Source: Gambelia wislizenii
Taxonomy: Eukaryota; Chordata; Lepidosauria; Squamata; Crotaphytidae
Reading direction: 5' to 3'
Length of the DNA: 64,000 nt
NCBI GenBank assembly: GCA_030847615.1
Contig: JAUMIR010000014.1
Coordinates: 16,096,501-16,160,500, forward strand
Shown here: positions 1-9,535 of the stretch, in pieces
Layout: every line of letters starts with the position of its first letter
How positions within the stretch are numbered: position 1 is the first letter of the stretch
Program-made: the position numbers and the translations under genes
Notes under the pieces: model-generated
Told to the model about the DNA's origin: nothing
Databases searched by the model: none
What the model saw: the letters and a program-made list of their open reading frames with translations, nothing else

Positions 1-275
1 AATTCTCTTGCCAGGTTACTAATACAGGTAGCCCCAGTTTCCTTGAAACCAATATCCACAGTTTCAGTCATCCATAGCTGAAAAAATAGGGACACATACC
101 ATATAGTCATGCTAGAAAATGCTTAGAGAGATCTCCTCTCTAGGAAATGCTAGGTCCTCCAACACAACTCTATGGTATGCTTGTGCTGGAATTTATTTTT
201 AAAGTGTTCACTATTTCCATGGTCCACTTATAAGTCCAGGAATGAATCCTCTGCAGATATAGGGAGTGACCTATA
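1..275 (-). repeat. Degraded TA-flanked MITE (CAGTAGGACCC family)
   Basis: The stretch from about 50 shares the family core in reverse: a tctctaggaaatgctaggtcctcc block, the actctatggtatg block and a ttcactatttccatggtcc block. The first 50 bases show nothing recognisable. Confidence 0.5.
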
Positions 276-367
276 CAAACAACCTCTTTCATGCCACTGG
301 ACAGTTGTTAACATTTGGCCATGGTGGTAACAAGGACTCCAAAAGCCATCTGCCTGGCAGCAGAGGC

Positions 368-425
368 CCAACTCACATGGCCCTTGTGGTCTCTTCCAAC
401 TCTATGATTCTATGATTCTATAACA
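368..425 (+). mobile_element. CR1 LINE 3' tip
   Basis: It contains the CR1 3' end (tggcccttgtggtctcttcc, then aactctatgattctatgattcta). Only about 55 bases remain. Confidence 0.75.
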
Positions 426-755
426 TAGTGGAGATGGTGTTGGACCAAGAGCCAGGTTCTAGTCTTAGTGGACCAACTTTTCCAAGTTTTCACTTATGAT
501 GATAAAGACAAGTGTTCTTTTCTTGCTGCCTGAATCTGTTGATTTGGGTCCTATTCTCTCTACTGTTGCAGAGGATGGAACTCCAAAGGAATGGACTCAG
601 TTTGTGGGAACAGGGATTTCAACTAAACATGGAACAGATTACCTCGAAACCTAGTAGACTTTCCTTTCTTGGTGTTTCTTGAACAGAGGGTTGGATGGTC
701 ATCTCTCAAGGATGCTTTAGCTATGGATCTCTTAGACTGGCTGGGCAAGATGACC
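426..755. other. Unassigned stretch
   Basis: Unique-looking DNA with no coding or RNA signal that I can support. Confidence 0.5.
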
Positions 756-757
756 CT

Positions 758-1206
758 TTAGTCCAGAGGAGGGCAACCAAAATGGTGAAGGGTCTGGAAG
801 CCATGCCCTCTGAGGAGTGGCTTAGGGAGCTGGGCATGTTTAGCCAGGAGAAGAGAAGGTTGAGAGGGGACATGATAACCATGTTTAAATATTTGAAGGG
901 ATGTCATACTGAGGATGGAGCAAGCTTGCTTTCTGCTGCTCCAGAGACTAGGACATAGAGTAGTGGGTTCAAACTACAGGAAAAGAGATTCCATCTAAAC
1001 ATTAGGAAGAAATTCTTGACAGTAAGAGCTGTTTGGCAGTGGAACGACCTGCCTCAGAGTGTGGTGGAGTCATCTCCTTTGGAGGTTTTTAAAGCAAGGC
1101 TGGATGGCCATCTGTCAGGAATTATTTGATTGTGCATTCCTGCATGGCAGGGGGTTGGACTGGAAGGCCCTTGTGGTCTCTTCCAACTCTATGATTGTAT
1201 GATTCC
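758..1206 (+). mobile_element. CR1 LINE, 3' part
   Basis: 5'-truncated CR1 with the C-terminal reverse-transcriptase-ORF blocks in order ([28 protein letters not shown]), then the 3' tail gttggactggaaggccc and a short ATTCTATGA-type end. An in-frame stop after PETRT shows that it is dead. Confidence 0.9.
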
Positions 1207-1297
1207 CCATGTAATGTATTGCTCCCGCTAACAGGACAGGAAGTAGGGCCACTCCAGCAGATCTCAGTTCTTGGGAAGGTTATATATAGGGAATAGG

Positions 1298-1735
1298 ACC
1301 TGAATACCCTGAAATCACCAGATCCTGTCTGATCTTGGAAGCTAAGCAGAGTCAGCCGTGATTAGGACTTGGATGGGAGACCACCAGTAAATACCAGGTG
1401 CTGTAAGCTATACAGTTAGCCCTCCACATCCATGAGATCTGTATCCATGGATTCAACCAATCACAGCTTGAAAATATTCCCCCCCAAAATTCCAAAAAGC
1501 AAACCTTGCTGTTTACCATTTTATATACCACTTTACTACACCATTGTATATAATGGGACTTGAGTATCCGTGGATTTTGGTATCCATGGGGGAGGAGGGT
1601 GTCTCGGAACCAAACCCCAGTAGATACAGAGGAAGGAACTGGCAAAACCACTTCTGAGTATTTCTGGCCTAAGAAAACTCTATGAAATTCACCATAAGTC
1701 AACAGACAACTTCAAGGCAGGTACGGGTAACACAC
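1298..1735 (+). mobile_element. 5S rRNA-headed SINE, split by a MITE
   Basis: The head (ccctgaaatcaccagatcc, gatcttggaagctaagcag, cttggatgggagaccacc) is clearly 5S rRNA-like. The tail (ctggcaaaaccacttctgag, catgaaattcaccataagtc) is the Sauria/BovB-type SINE tail. A TA-flanked MITE separates the two at 1411-1627. Confidence 0.85.
1411..1627 (+). mobile_element. Tigger-like MITE inside the 5S-type SINE
   Basis: It begins TACAGTTAGCCCTCC, carries the usual gtatccatggattcaacc and gagtatccgtggattttggt blocks, and ends near aaccccagtagatac, just short of the expected terminal repeat. The SINE resumes directly. Confidence 0.8.
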
Positions 1736-2400
1736 AAATACACACATATATAGGGAGGGTCCCTCCTTCAAATATTGAGATCCTAAACTGTTTAGGGCTT
1801 TAAATGTAATCACCAGAAGCTCACATTTAGGCTGGAAGTGAATTAGCAGTAAATGAAGCTCCTTTAAGATGCTGGGAGGTACAGTCCAACAACATCTGAA
1901 GGGCTATACAACTCCCTTTCCTTGGGTATTAGGTGGACCCAGGGTCTGATGAGTCATCAGATAACTATGTTGGCATTTGGAGGATCTGGATTTATCAGAG
2001 AAACTACCTATGAAGGAGGGAGACCTGCCCCCCAAGACATTTTGTTGCCTGAAATGGAACAGCAAAAGGTGTCTTCCCCACCACACCTCTATCAAATTGC
2101 TGGAGATGGAATCCAATTGCTAGTTCAATCTCGAGTGAACCTATTTGAATTGGCATGATTTACATGTGTACCAATTTAGCATCCAACAATTGAGTCAATG
2201 GCTATACATTACAGTACTTGGGACCAGCTATTAGATTTAAGGTCCCAGGAGTCAGAACTCATACAGCTCTCTAGGTATTTTTGGACTGCACATCCCATTA
2301 GCCCTACCCAGCCTAGCAATGGCAAGGGATAATAGCAACTGCAGTCCAACCACTTCTTGAGGGCTGCGTGACTCACCCCTCATTTAGCCCTTAGTATCAA
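1736..2400. other. Unassigned intergenic stretch
   Basis: I see no gene. Short pieces resemble common sauropsid repeat phrases (about 1866-1900 and 2275-2370, variants of a palindromic tgcagtccaac motif). The opposing open frames at 1904-2158 overlap and look like chance. Confidence 0.5.
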
Positions 2401-2401
2401 A

Positions 2402-2655
2402 GGCCTAAACACCCTAAAGGCACCAGATGCCGTCTGATCTTGGAAGCTAAGCAGAGTCAGGCCTGGTTAGGACTTGGATGGGAGTCCAAGGATCAAAAGA
2501 TTCACCAACAAATACCAGAGATTGTAAGCTATATTTCAGAGGAAGGCCACGGCAAACCACTTCTGAGTATTCTTTGCCTAAGAAAACCGTACAAAATTGA
2601 TGTGGTTGCCATAAATCCACAGACAACTTGAAGGCGCATGTGTGCACACACACCA
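2402..2655 (+). mobile_element. 5S rRNA-headed SINE
   Basis: The 5S-like head (ccgtctgatcttggaagc, gttaggacttggatggga) is followed by the Sauria-type tail (gtggttgccataaatcc, aacttgaaggcgcatg). A 20-base insertion and several substitutions separate it from functional 5S RNA. Confidence 0.88.
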
Positions 2656-2754
2656 CTCCAAGGCCAACCGAGTGGGTGATTTTACATGTGCCATGCCATC
2701 CTGAAAGACCATGGCCTGGATGCCATACTTAAGAGGAGACCCACTAGGGATGCC

Positions 2755-2905
2755 AAGTGTCCTTTATTATAACAGATATTTCTTATTTGAGGTCCAGAAA
2801 GTTGCACCTTTTAGGGCTGGCAGAGGTCCCCTTTTTTTTATATAAGGGCTGTCCCTTATTTGAGGCCTAGAAAACTTATCCCTTTTAAGGCTGGCAGGTG
2901 TCCCT
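2755..2905. repeat. Imperfect duplicated element
   Basis: Two related phrases occur in tandem: ttcttatttgaggtccagaa ... gggctggcagaggtccc and cccttatttgaggcctagaa ... aggctggcaggtgtccc. The unit is about 65 bases. The family is not identified. Confidence 0.5.
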
Positions 2906-2916
2906 TACCTATATGG

Positions 2917-3306
2917 CAGTGGTTCCTAACATGTGGTCCAGGGACCCCCCAGGGGAGGCACAATGTCCTCACAGGGGTCCGCAAATGCTTGAAGGCTGCT
3001 GGGCTCACCTCCTGCGTACAATAGAGTAGCCATGTAATAGGAGCCAAGGCAAAGGCTGGCTCACTGGCTGGCTTGGCCTGTGCATTGCCATTCAATCCGC
3101 TCCAGCCACAAACTTGCTGGAAAAAGCAGAAGAAAAGTCTTCCCTCCCCTCTGAGGGAAGGTTTCATGGATGGTGTAACTGTATCATCATCATCAGGTAT
3201 TATTATTAGTAGTAGGGTTTTACATCTTGAGTTAAGTCTTGGGGGTCTGTGGCAACAAAAGATATTTAAAGGGGGTCCCTGGTTAAGAAAAGGTTAAGAG
3301 CCACTG
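2917..3306 (+). mobile_element. hAT-like MITE (CAGTGGTTC family), copy 1
   Basis: The ends are CAGTGGTTCCTAACATG and the inverted AGGTTAAGAGCCACTG. The inside is non-coding and includes a catcatcatcatc run. Flanking 8-mers do not match, so any TSD has decayed. Confidence 0.75.
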
Positions 3307-4115
3307 CTGTAAGCGATGCCCCCTATTAGAGGGCTGGAAGATCTTTCCATTTATATAGACTGAATGAGATGCCAAAAATTCTTGTATTTTGGAGTGTGTG
3401 GGCCCTTCCTGAAGCCAGAAAGGCTCTGCATGCTATAATTGATGGTTTTAGATGATATGTTAATTTTGCAGAGAAACACACAGCTAGGCAAACTGAAACC
3501 AATACCATACTTTCCTTTGGTCTTTAGGCAGAACATATGCTTGTTCATGGCGACCTCCTGATTGTCCAACCCTGCATGTCATGCATTTGGATTCTCCCTT
3601 ATTGCTATTTTGGAAAAGCCAGCAACACAATGACCCACTGAAACCAAGGCGGCTTCAAAGCCAGCCGGCATCTAACCCGATAAGAAATAAGTTAAAAAAT
3701 GACCATCTGTCTTTCCACGACACATATACACACACACAAATATACCAAGTCAGCTGCCTGAGGTGGCAGATGCCTCAACCTACCTCACAGCAGGGCTGGA
3801 TCTGTGGCAGGCGGGGTGGGGGGAGAGAAAGATGCCAGCAAAGCAAAGGGGGGGGGGTGTTCAACCAGGCATAATTCTGCCAAGGAAAATGCACCAGCCA
3901 AGCGTGACAAGAGTGGCCAAACTTCAGTCCGGAAAGGATGGAGTGGCTGCTGGGCTCCATCAGTCTTTGCCTGCCTGGGGTTTTGGAGGAAAGGGGCACG
4001 TAGAGGAGCCCACCTGCCACCCCCAAGGTCTTCCTCCTGCCCTCTGCTTCCACTGCCAGGAGAGGGGGTCCTTTGAAGCAGGATAGGAAGGCTGGGATCC
4101 TCCCCACCATGGAGC
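3307..4115. other. Unassigned stretch with GC-rich overlapping frames
   Basis: Unique-looking DNA. The overlapping frames at 3763-4147 on both strands reflect GC-rich, stop-poor composition and show no domain. A weak possibility is exon or UTR sequence of the minus-strand gene proposed at 5494. Confidence 0.4.
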
Positions 4116-4460
4116 AGACTCAGGGCAGGTGAAGGGCCCTGCAGCACTTGCAGCCATAGGGGGCTGTCATTGTGGGGGGCCGTTGTAACCCTCCTGCAAA
4201 AACATTAGTAATAATCTGAATATCCTGTACTGTGAATAGCTTAGGTTGAGTTAGGTTACATTGACCTGAGATAAACATATGGGCCCCCAAAATAAAGCAT
4301 TGCAGCGGGGTCGTCATTGTGGGGGGCCCGTCGTAACCCTCCTTCCTGCAAAAACATTATTAGTCAAAATCTGAATATCCTGTACTGTGAATAGGTTAGG
4401 TTACATTGACCTGAGATAAACATATGGGCCACCCAAAATAAAGTGTTGCAGGGAGCCCCA
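4116..4460 (-). repeat. Two fragments of the hAT-like CAGGACTGG MITE
   Basis: Two successive partial copies (about 4160-4305 and 4310-4455) each carry tgcaaaaacattag(t), ctgaatatcctgtactgtga and tgacctgagataaacatatg. They are about 150 bases apart, which suggests duplication of one copy. A full copy of the family is at 52827. Confidence 0.7.
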
Positions 4461-4760
4461 AAATACCTTAAATTTTGAGCAGACTGAGGCAGCTGCCTCA
4501 GGCGGCAGATTGGAGACCCCTCCCAAAATGGGGGAGAATGCTATTAACTCCTTGACTTTGCTCTTCTATTATCTTTTTTTAATAGAATGGGAGGAAGGAG
4601 CTGAGAACTTTTTCATCTCCCCCGGCAAACGTGACCCGTTTTGAAGAGGGTCCCTTGGACTGGGGGTGAGGGGTGGGTGGGGATCCCATGGGCCAGAAGG
4701 AGAGAAGAAAGAAGGGGAAGGAGAGGGAATTCTCCTCCGCTGCTATGATAGAGCTGGGGC

Positions 4761-5235
4761 CAGGACTGGTTTAAGGGCCCCGCAGCACCTGCAGCCACTG
4801 GGCCCCCGTCACTGTGGGCCCCCGTAATAACCCTCCTCCTGCAAAAACATTACTGTAGGACCCCCATATCCACTGGGGATTGGTTCTGGGGGACCCCTGG
4901 ATACTGAAAACTGTAGATAATAGCAAACACCATTGAAAATAATGGGACTTCTGATTTAAAATATCATAGCGTTGCCTTGGAGGGCCTAGAAAATGGCTAG
5001 AGAGGACACATTTTCTAGGAAGACTCTATGGTAGGTGTGCTGTTTTATGTCCCGTGGATAACTGAATCGGTAGATAATGAGTTAGTGGATATGGGGGCCC
5101 TACTGTATTAGCAATAATCTGAACACCCTGTACTGTGAATAGGTTTGGTTCGGTTACATTGACCTGAGATAAACATATGGGGTCCCCCAAAGAAAGCGTT
5201 GCAGCCCCCCCCCCAAATCCCTTAAACCAGTCCTG
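4761..5235 (+). mobile_element. hAT-like MITE (CAGGACTGG family), interrupted
   Basis: The terminal inverted repeats CAGGACTGGTTTAAGGG and CCCTTAAACCAGTCCTG are exact. The flanks GCTGGGGC and GCTGGTGC match at 7 of 8 bases, as for an hAT target-site duplication. Another MITE is inserted at 4853-5105. Confidence 0.88.
4853..5105 (-). mobile_element. TA-flanked MITE (CAGTAGGACCC family) nested in an hAT MITE
   Basis: Ends TACTGTAGGACCCCC and GGGGGCCCTACTGTA are inverted repeats with TA at both edges. The inside carries the family core (aaatggctagagaggacac, ttttctaggaagactctatg). Confidence 0.88.
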
Positions 5236-5239
5236 GCTG

Positions 5240-5768
5240 GTGCTGTGCTGGCAAAAGGCAGTCGCTGAACGGCAGGATAATGGGAGATGCAATCCTCCCC
5301 AGTCATCACAGTGGCTGTGCGCCTCAGGCGGCACCAAACCTGGGGTGGGCGTCGGGGGTGGGGGAGAGGGAGGAAAGGGGTCTTCCATGGCGGGGTGGGG
5401 GAACCAGGCGCCCCCTGCCCAGCCCCACGCCCCACGCCCGGGGCTCCCGGAGTCTCTCCTCCCCGCTGGCTGGCTGGCTGGCTCGCCCCCTACCTGGAAT
5501 GCAGCCTCTTGCTGGCCGAGGGCTCCGAAGGAGAGGCCGCCGGGCAGGCCATCGCTCCCGCCCGGGAAGCAGCCCCGGGGACGGGCGCAGTCCGATCCGC
5601 CGCCGCCGCCGCTGCCGGACCCGGGAAAACTCCGGAGGCGGAGCCCAGACGCCCGCCCCGCCCCTGGCACTGACGTCACGCCCCGCCCTCGGCACCGCCC
5701 CTCCTCTGACTCCGCCCCCTCGTGCAGGCTCCGCCTCTCCCCTTTGCCCCTCTGCCCGCTTTGCTGTA
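5240..5768. promoter_or_regulatory. CpG-island promoter with GC boxes and a CRE
   Basis: This is the only long unique GC- and CpG-rich block in the window. It holds several GC boxes (CCGCCCC or CCCCGCCC near 5653-5700 and 5715), a CGCCGCCGCCGCC run near 5599, and a perfect CRE palindrome TGACGTCA at 5671-5678. There is no TATA box. The CRE and GC boxes lie upstream of a good Kozak ATG on the minus strand (5552), so leftward transcription fits best. Bidirectional activity or use by the + strand gene at 29.5 kb cannot be excluded. Confidence 0.6.
5494..5552 (-). CDS. Possible first coding exon of an unidentified minus-strand gene
   Basis: On the minus strand an ATG in a strong Kozak context (G at -3, GAGCGATGGC) opens a 59-bp frame reading MACPAASPSEPSASKRLHS. 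It ends at a donor CATTCCAG/GTAGGG and leaves in phase 2. It sits inside the CpG island, about 120 bases downstream of the CRE in that direction. I do not recognise the N-terminus and found no convincing second exon between 1 and 5490, so the rest would lie beyond the window or be hidden. The frame runs on past the donor, as expected in GC-rich DNA. Confidence 0.3.
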
Positions 5769-6246
5769 GGTTAGGGGAGCCAGCAGGAGATCTTTTATTT
5801 CTATTTCTATATTTCTATTTATTTATTTATTTCTATTTCTATATTTATTTCTATATTTCTATTTGTTTATTTATTTCTATGTCTATATTTCAATTTATTT
5901 ATTTATCTATTTCTATTTCTGTACTTTTTATTTATTTATTTATATTTATATATTTATATTTATTTATTTCTATCTTATTTCTGTTTTTATTTCTATATTT
6001 CTATTTATCTATTTCTATTTCTATACTTTTATTTATTTATTTTTTTATATTTCTATATTTCTATTTATTTATTTATATATCTATATTTCTATTTCTATTT
6101 CTATTTATTTATTTATTTATATTTCTATATTTCTATTTATTTATTTAAATTTCTGTATTTTTATTTATTTATTTATTTATTTCTATATTTATATTTATTT
6201 ATTTATTTATTTCTATTTCTATTTCTATTTCTATTTATTTTCTAAA
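5769..6246. repeat. AT-rich low-complexity block, (TTTATTTCTATTTCTATA)n-like
   Basis: About 480 bases built only from TTTATT, TTTCTA and TATA words, directly abutting the CpG island. Its long frames on the + strand are Phe/Tyr/Ile runs with no biological meaning. Confidence 0.95.
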
Positions 6247-6254
6247 TTTCTATA

Positions 6255-6508
6255 CAGTAGGACCCTGGTATACACTGATTCATTATCTACTGATTCAGTT
6301 ATCTACAAGACACAAAAACAGCAAGCCTACCATAGAATCTTCCTAGAAAATGTGACCTTTCTAGCCATTTTCTAGGTCCTCCCAAGGCAACTATTTTAAA
6401 CCAGAAGTCCCATCATTTTCAAAAGCGTTCACTATTATCCATGGTATTTGGTATCCATGTGCCCCCAGAACCAATCCCCAGTGGATACGGGGTCCTACTG
6501 TATCTAAA
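6255..6508 (+). mobile_element. TA-flanked MITE, array copy 1
   Basis: Ends CAGTAGGACCCTGGTATAC and GGATACGGGGTCCTACTG, with TA on both sides. First unit of a tandem array. Confidence 0.92.
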
Positions 6509-6516
6509 TTTCTATA

Positions 6517-6779
6517 CAGTAGGACCCTGGTATCCACTGATTCATTATCCACTGATTCAGTTATCTAAAGGACACAAAAACAGCACAAATACCATAGAGT
6601 CTTCCTAGAAAATGTATCCTCTCTAGCCATTTTCTAGATCCTCCCAAGGCGACTCTAGCGTATTTTAAACCAGAAGTCCCATCATTTTCAATGGTGTTCG
6701 CTATTATCCATGGTTTTCGGTATTCATCCCCCCACCCCGAACCAATCCCCAGTGGATACAGAGGTCCTACTGTATCTAA
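6517..6779 (+). mobile_element. TA-flanked MITE, array copy 2
   Basis: Nearly identical to copy 1 and separated from it by tatctaaatttctata, the same bases that precede copy 1. The duplication therefore includes flanking DNA and is not a second insertion. Confidence 0.92.
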
Positions 6780-6788
6780 ATTTCTATA

Positions 6789-6848
6789 CAGTAGGACCCT
6801 GGTAGCCACTGATTTGTTATCCACTGATCCAGTTATCCACAGGACACA
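6789..6848 (+). mobile_element. TA-flanked MITE, array copy 3, truncated
   Basis: Preceded again by tctaaatttctata. Only the first 60 bases remain before LINE sequence starts at gcctctggcttttcttc. Confidence 0.9.
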
Positions 6849-6990
6849 AAGCCTCTGGCTTTTCTTCACAAACGAAGATTCAGGAGGGACTCATCCCACG
6901 CTTTCTGCAAGCACACTGATGACTAAAAAGGCCAATCTGGGATAAACAAGTCTGGTTGCAGAAAGCACAGCAGAAGGATTTGCAATAACA
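6849..6990 (-). mobile_element. Short copy of the second LINE family (3' end)
   Basis: Matches the 3' end of the LINE seen at 10437, 21980, 36035 and 61765: the hairpin ctt(c)acaaacgaag, the SPS-stop end of the ORF, and the RIGLFS-type finger region. Confidence 0.85.
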
Positions 6991-7295
6991 CCTGAGAAAG
7001 TGCAACCATTTGCACAACTCTTTTTTACACTAGCATAGTGCTCCAATGGGACTCCATTCCCATAGTTCATGTTAGCATAGATTGTGGATGCATGTACCCT
7101 CTCTACACTGGTAGCCTCCAACCATGTTGGTTTGGGATGATGGCAATTGTAGTCCAACACATTTGTTGTTCTTAAACTGCTATCAAGTTGATTTTGACAT
7201 CTGGTGAGCCTACGAATGAGACATCTCCAGGTTACCCTGTTATCAGCACCCCTGCTCAGGGCCGTGGCTTCCTCCATTGAGTCTATCCACCTGCA
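6991..7295. other. Unassigned stretch
   Basis: No supported gene. 7096-7205 contains common repeat phrases (ccaaccatgttggtttggga, tctggtgagcctacgaatga). Confidence 0.4.
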
Positions 7296-7465
7296 ATGCA
7301 GTCTTCCTCTTTTCCTACTGCCTTCTACCTTCCCAAGCCTTATTATCTTTTCCGGCAGGCCTTTCCTGAGTAACTATCCCGGCCCAAGACTCAGCTGTCC
7401 TTTCTGAGCTGCAATCAGACTTTTTTAACTATTGTATGTTTTAAGTTTTTTCTTTCTAATTTATA
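7296..7465 (+). mobile_element. L2-type LINE 3' region, left fragment
   Basis: ttccggcaggcctttcctga and a following T-rich tgttttaagttttttctttc are typical of the L2 3' end. The element continues at 8145 after an inserted MITE. Confidence 0.6.
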
Positions 7466-7467
7466 TA

Positions 7468-8142
7468 CAGTTGCCCCTCCACATTCGCGAACTCAGCATT
7501 CACGGTTTTGATTATTCGTGGTTTTGGGAGGGCCCCCCGCCCGCCCCCAAAACCGTGACAAGGGGCCTCCAGAGGCCCCGTGAAAGCCCTGAGAGGGAGC
7601 GGGGAAGCCTCCGTGGGGCCCAGCGAAGGCCTTGGGGGGAAGTGGGGAGGGCCGGGAAGGCCTCCGCGGGGCCTTTGGAGACCCTCTGGAGGCCCCGCAA
7701 AGGCCCTGGGGGGGAGTGGGGAGGGCCGGGAAGGCCTCCGCAGGGCCTTCGGACACCCTCTGGAGGCCCCACGAAGGCCCTGGGGAGGGAGTGGGGAGGC
7801 CTCCGCGGGGCCTTCGGAGACCCTCCGGAGGCCCCGCGAAGGCCTTGGGGGGAGGGGAGGGGGGAGGGCCGGGAAGGCCTTCGCGGGGCCTTGCGAGGCC
7901 CCGCGAAGGCCTTGGGGAGGACCAGGGAGGCCTCCGCGGGGCCCAGCAAGGGCCTTGGGGGGGAGTGGGGAGGGCCGGGAAGGCCTAGGAAGGGAGTGGG
8001 GAGGCGGGGGAAAGCGACTATGGGGCCTTCGGAGGCCCCATGGTCGCTATAGCGGGGGAGGGGGGGCAAACAATATTCGCGGATTTTTCACATTTGCGGG
8101 GGTCCGTGGAACGTAACCCCTGCGAATGTGAAGGGACGACTG
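7468..8142 (+). mobile_element. Tigger-like MITE carrying a GC-rich minisatellite
   Basis: TA-flanked ends CAGTTGCCCCTCCACATTCG and CGAATGTGAAGGGACGACTG are imperfect inverted repeats followed by matching subterminal blocks (cgtggttttg at the left, cgcggatttttcac at the right). Between them lies a G+C-rich tandem array (7555-8035). The L2 sequence resumes on the far side, which shows that the MITE is the inserted unit. Confidence 0.88.
7555..8035. repeat. GC-rich minisatellite, about 74-bp unit, about 7 copies
   Basis: Units run from ggggggagtggggagggccg through ggaaggcctccgcggggcct to ctggaggccccgcgaaggcc. Units 2 and 3 are 74 bases and later ones are shorter. CpG-rich, with G4-capable runs on the + strand. 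All six frames stay open for 85-205 codons, which explains the overlapping frames here. Confidence 0.93.
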
Positions 8143-8144
8143 TA

Positions 8145-8282
8145 TTTTTAATTACTGTATGTTTTAATCTTTTATAATTTAATATTATTTTAAGGGGTGG
8201 TTGGGCTAGGGTACTGTCTCTATGGAGTTTTTATATTGTAAGCCGCCCCGATTGTGTTGCAGAGGGGTGGGATAGAAATAAA

Positions 8283-8316
<34 letters not shown>

Positions 8317-8330
8317 GGTTGTCTTCTGAT
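8145..8330 (+). mobile_element. L2-type LINE 3' end, right fragment
   Basis: tattgtaagccgccccgatt and a following gggtgggatagaaataaa are the standard L2-like 3' end, finished by a (TTA)n tail at 8286-8317. Confidence 0.8.
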
Positions 8331-9008
8331 TTCTTGACTGATTAATGACCAAGCCAATTAAAGTTATATAAATCACCTGGGGTCATTATTTTTTTGCTTT
8401 TCTTATGTTCACCTGTAACACAACCTTTGCACTTTCTACCTTGGCTTGTATACAGGCATACCTCAGTTAAGAAAATAGTTGTGTTCCTTGGTGTTACCTC
8501 TTTAACAGAGCATTTGGCACCAGAGACAGAAATAACATGGAGAGAACAGTGATAGACGCTTACATCACCAAAGAAGAAGAGCAATCTTTTTATTCAAAAC
8601 TAACACTATGCACATGTTAAATGAAACAACCAGGTAAGACTTGTGTAGGCAAATAAAAACTTTCTGAACCTTCTAGAGACCACCAGAATGATTGTTCCAA
8701 AATGCATCCAGAATGCAAAATGCAAATGCAAAATGCATCCAGAATGATTGTTCCAAAATGCATCCAGGGATGATTAGATGGTGAGGTGGGCTTATCTGCT
8801 CCCCCCCCACCCTTTTCTCTCCATTTTGCTGTTCACATCTGCTTAGTAAGGGATTCTGGAGGCAATTGTGGTGTATCTTGCCTGTTGTAGGCATGCATGC
8901 TCAGCTGCAGTAGAATTGGCTAGAACAGATTCCTGCTCTTTCCTAGCTCAAGTTTTACTGCATTACTACAGACATGCTGATGTAACCCAACACCAAAAGT
9001 ATATGTTT
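8331..9008. other. Unassigned intergenic stretch
   Basis: No supported gene. A near-exact local direct repeat, gaatgattgttccaaaatgc, occurs at 8686 and 8742. Confidence 0.5.
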
Positions 9009-9535
9009 CTCCAATCATAGACTCGTAGAAACATAGAGTTGGAAGATACCACAAGGGCTGTCTTCTTGGGACACCTTCCTGCTTGTCAATATCCTCTTTG
9101 AACTAATGTGCCCAGAAGTGGACACAGTATTCCAGGTGAGGTCTGACCAAAGCAGAATAAAGTAGCACTAATACTTCACTCAGTTTTGCCACTATACTCC
9201 TGTGGATGCAGCCCAGAATTACAGAATTGCTATCCATTGCTTTTTGCTGAACAGGTCCATATGGAAGCTTTTTGAATATATTTCCTTCTTCTATGTCTTG
9301 AGGAAATGACGATAGATAGATAGACAGATTAGATATGTAGATGCACTTTATTATGCATGTGTGGGACATTTTTGCAAGTGATACATTTTCTTGTATCATT
9401 TTGTGGAGTAATTGATGGCTGTTTGGCTTAAAGTCCAGATTGCATGCATCTGCAGGAACAACTAATTGGGTTATGTGTTTGTACTCTATTCTGTCTGCAT
9501 CCTCCATCACAGAGGGTTGCCACATCACCCTGGCA
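9009..9535 (-). mobile_element. CR1 LINE, internally rearranged
   Basis: The 3' tip (aacatagagttggaagatac) is followed directly by an upstream block (gtgcccagaagtggacacag, caggtgaggtctgaccaaag), so the middle is deleted. A (GATA)n-like run lies at 9310. Confidence 0.8.

Noticed and set aside
2402..2530. Possible 5S rRNA gene
   Set aside because: Clear 5S similarity, but with insertions, altered control boxes and a SINE tail. Same at 1298 and 38122.
5177..6375. Long + strand frames of 323 and 170 codons
   Set aside because: One fuses MITE, CpG-island and AT-rich repeat sequence; the other is Phe/Tyr/Ile low complexity.
7432..8116. Overlapping 118-206-codon frames on both strands
   Set aside because: All arise from a GC-rich tandem repeat in which every frame lacks stops. 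They are Pro/Gly/Arg repeats inside a MITE, not proteins.
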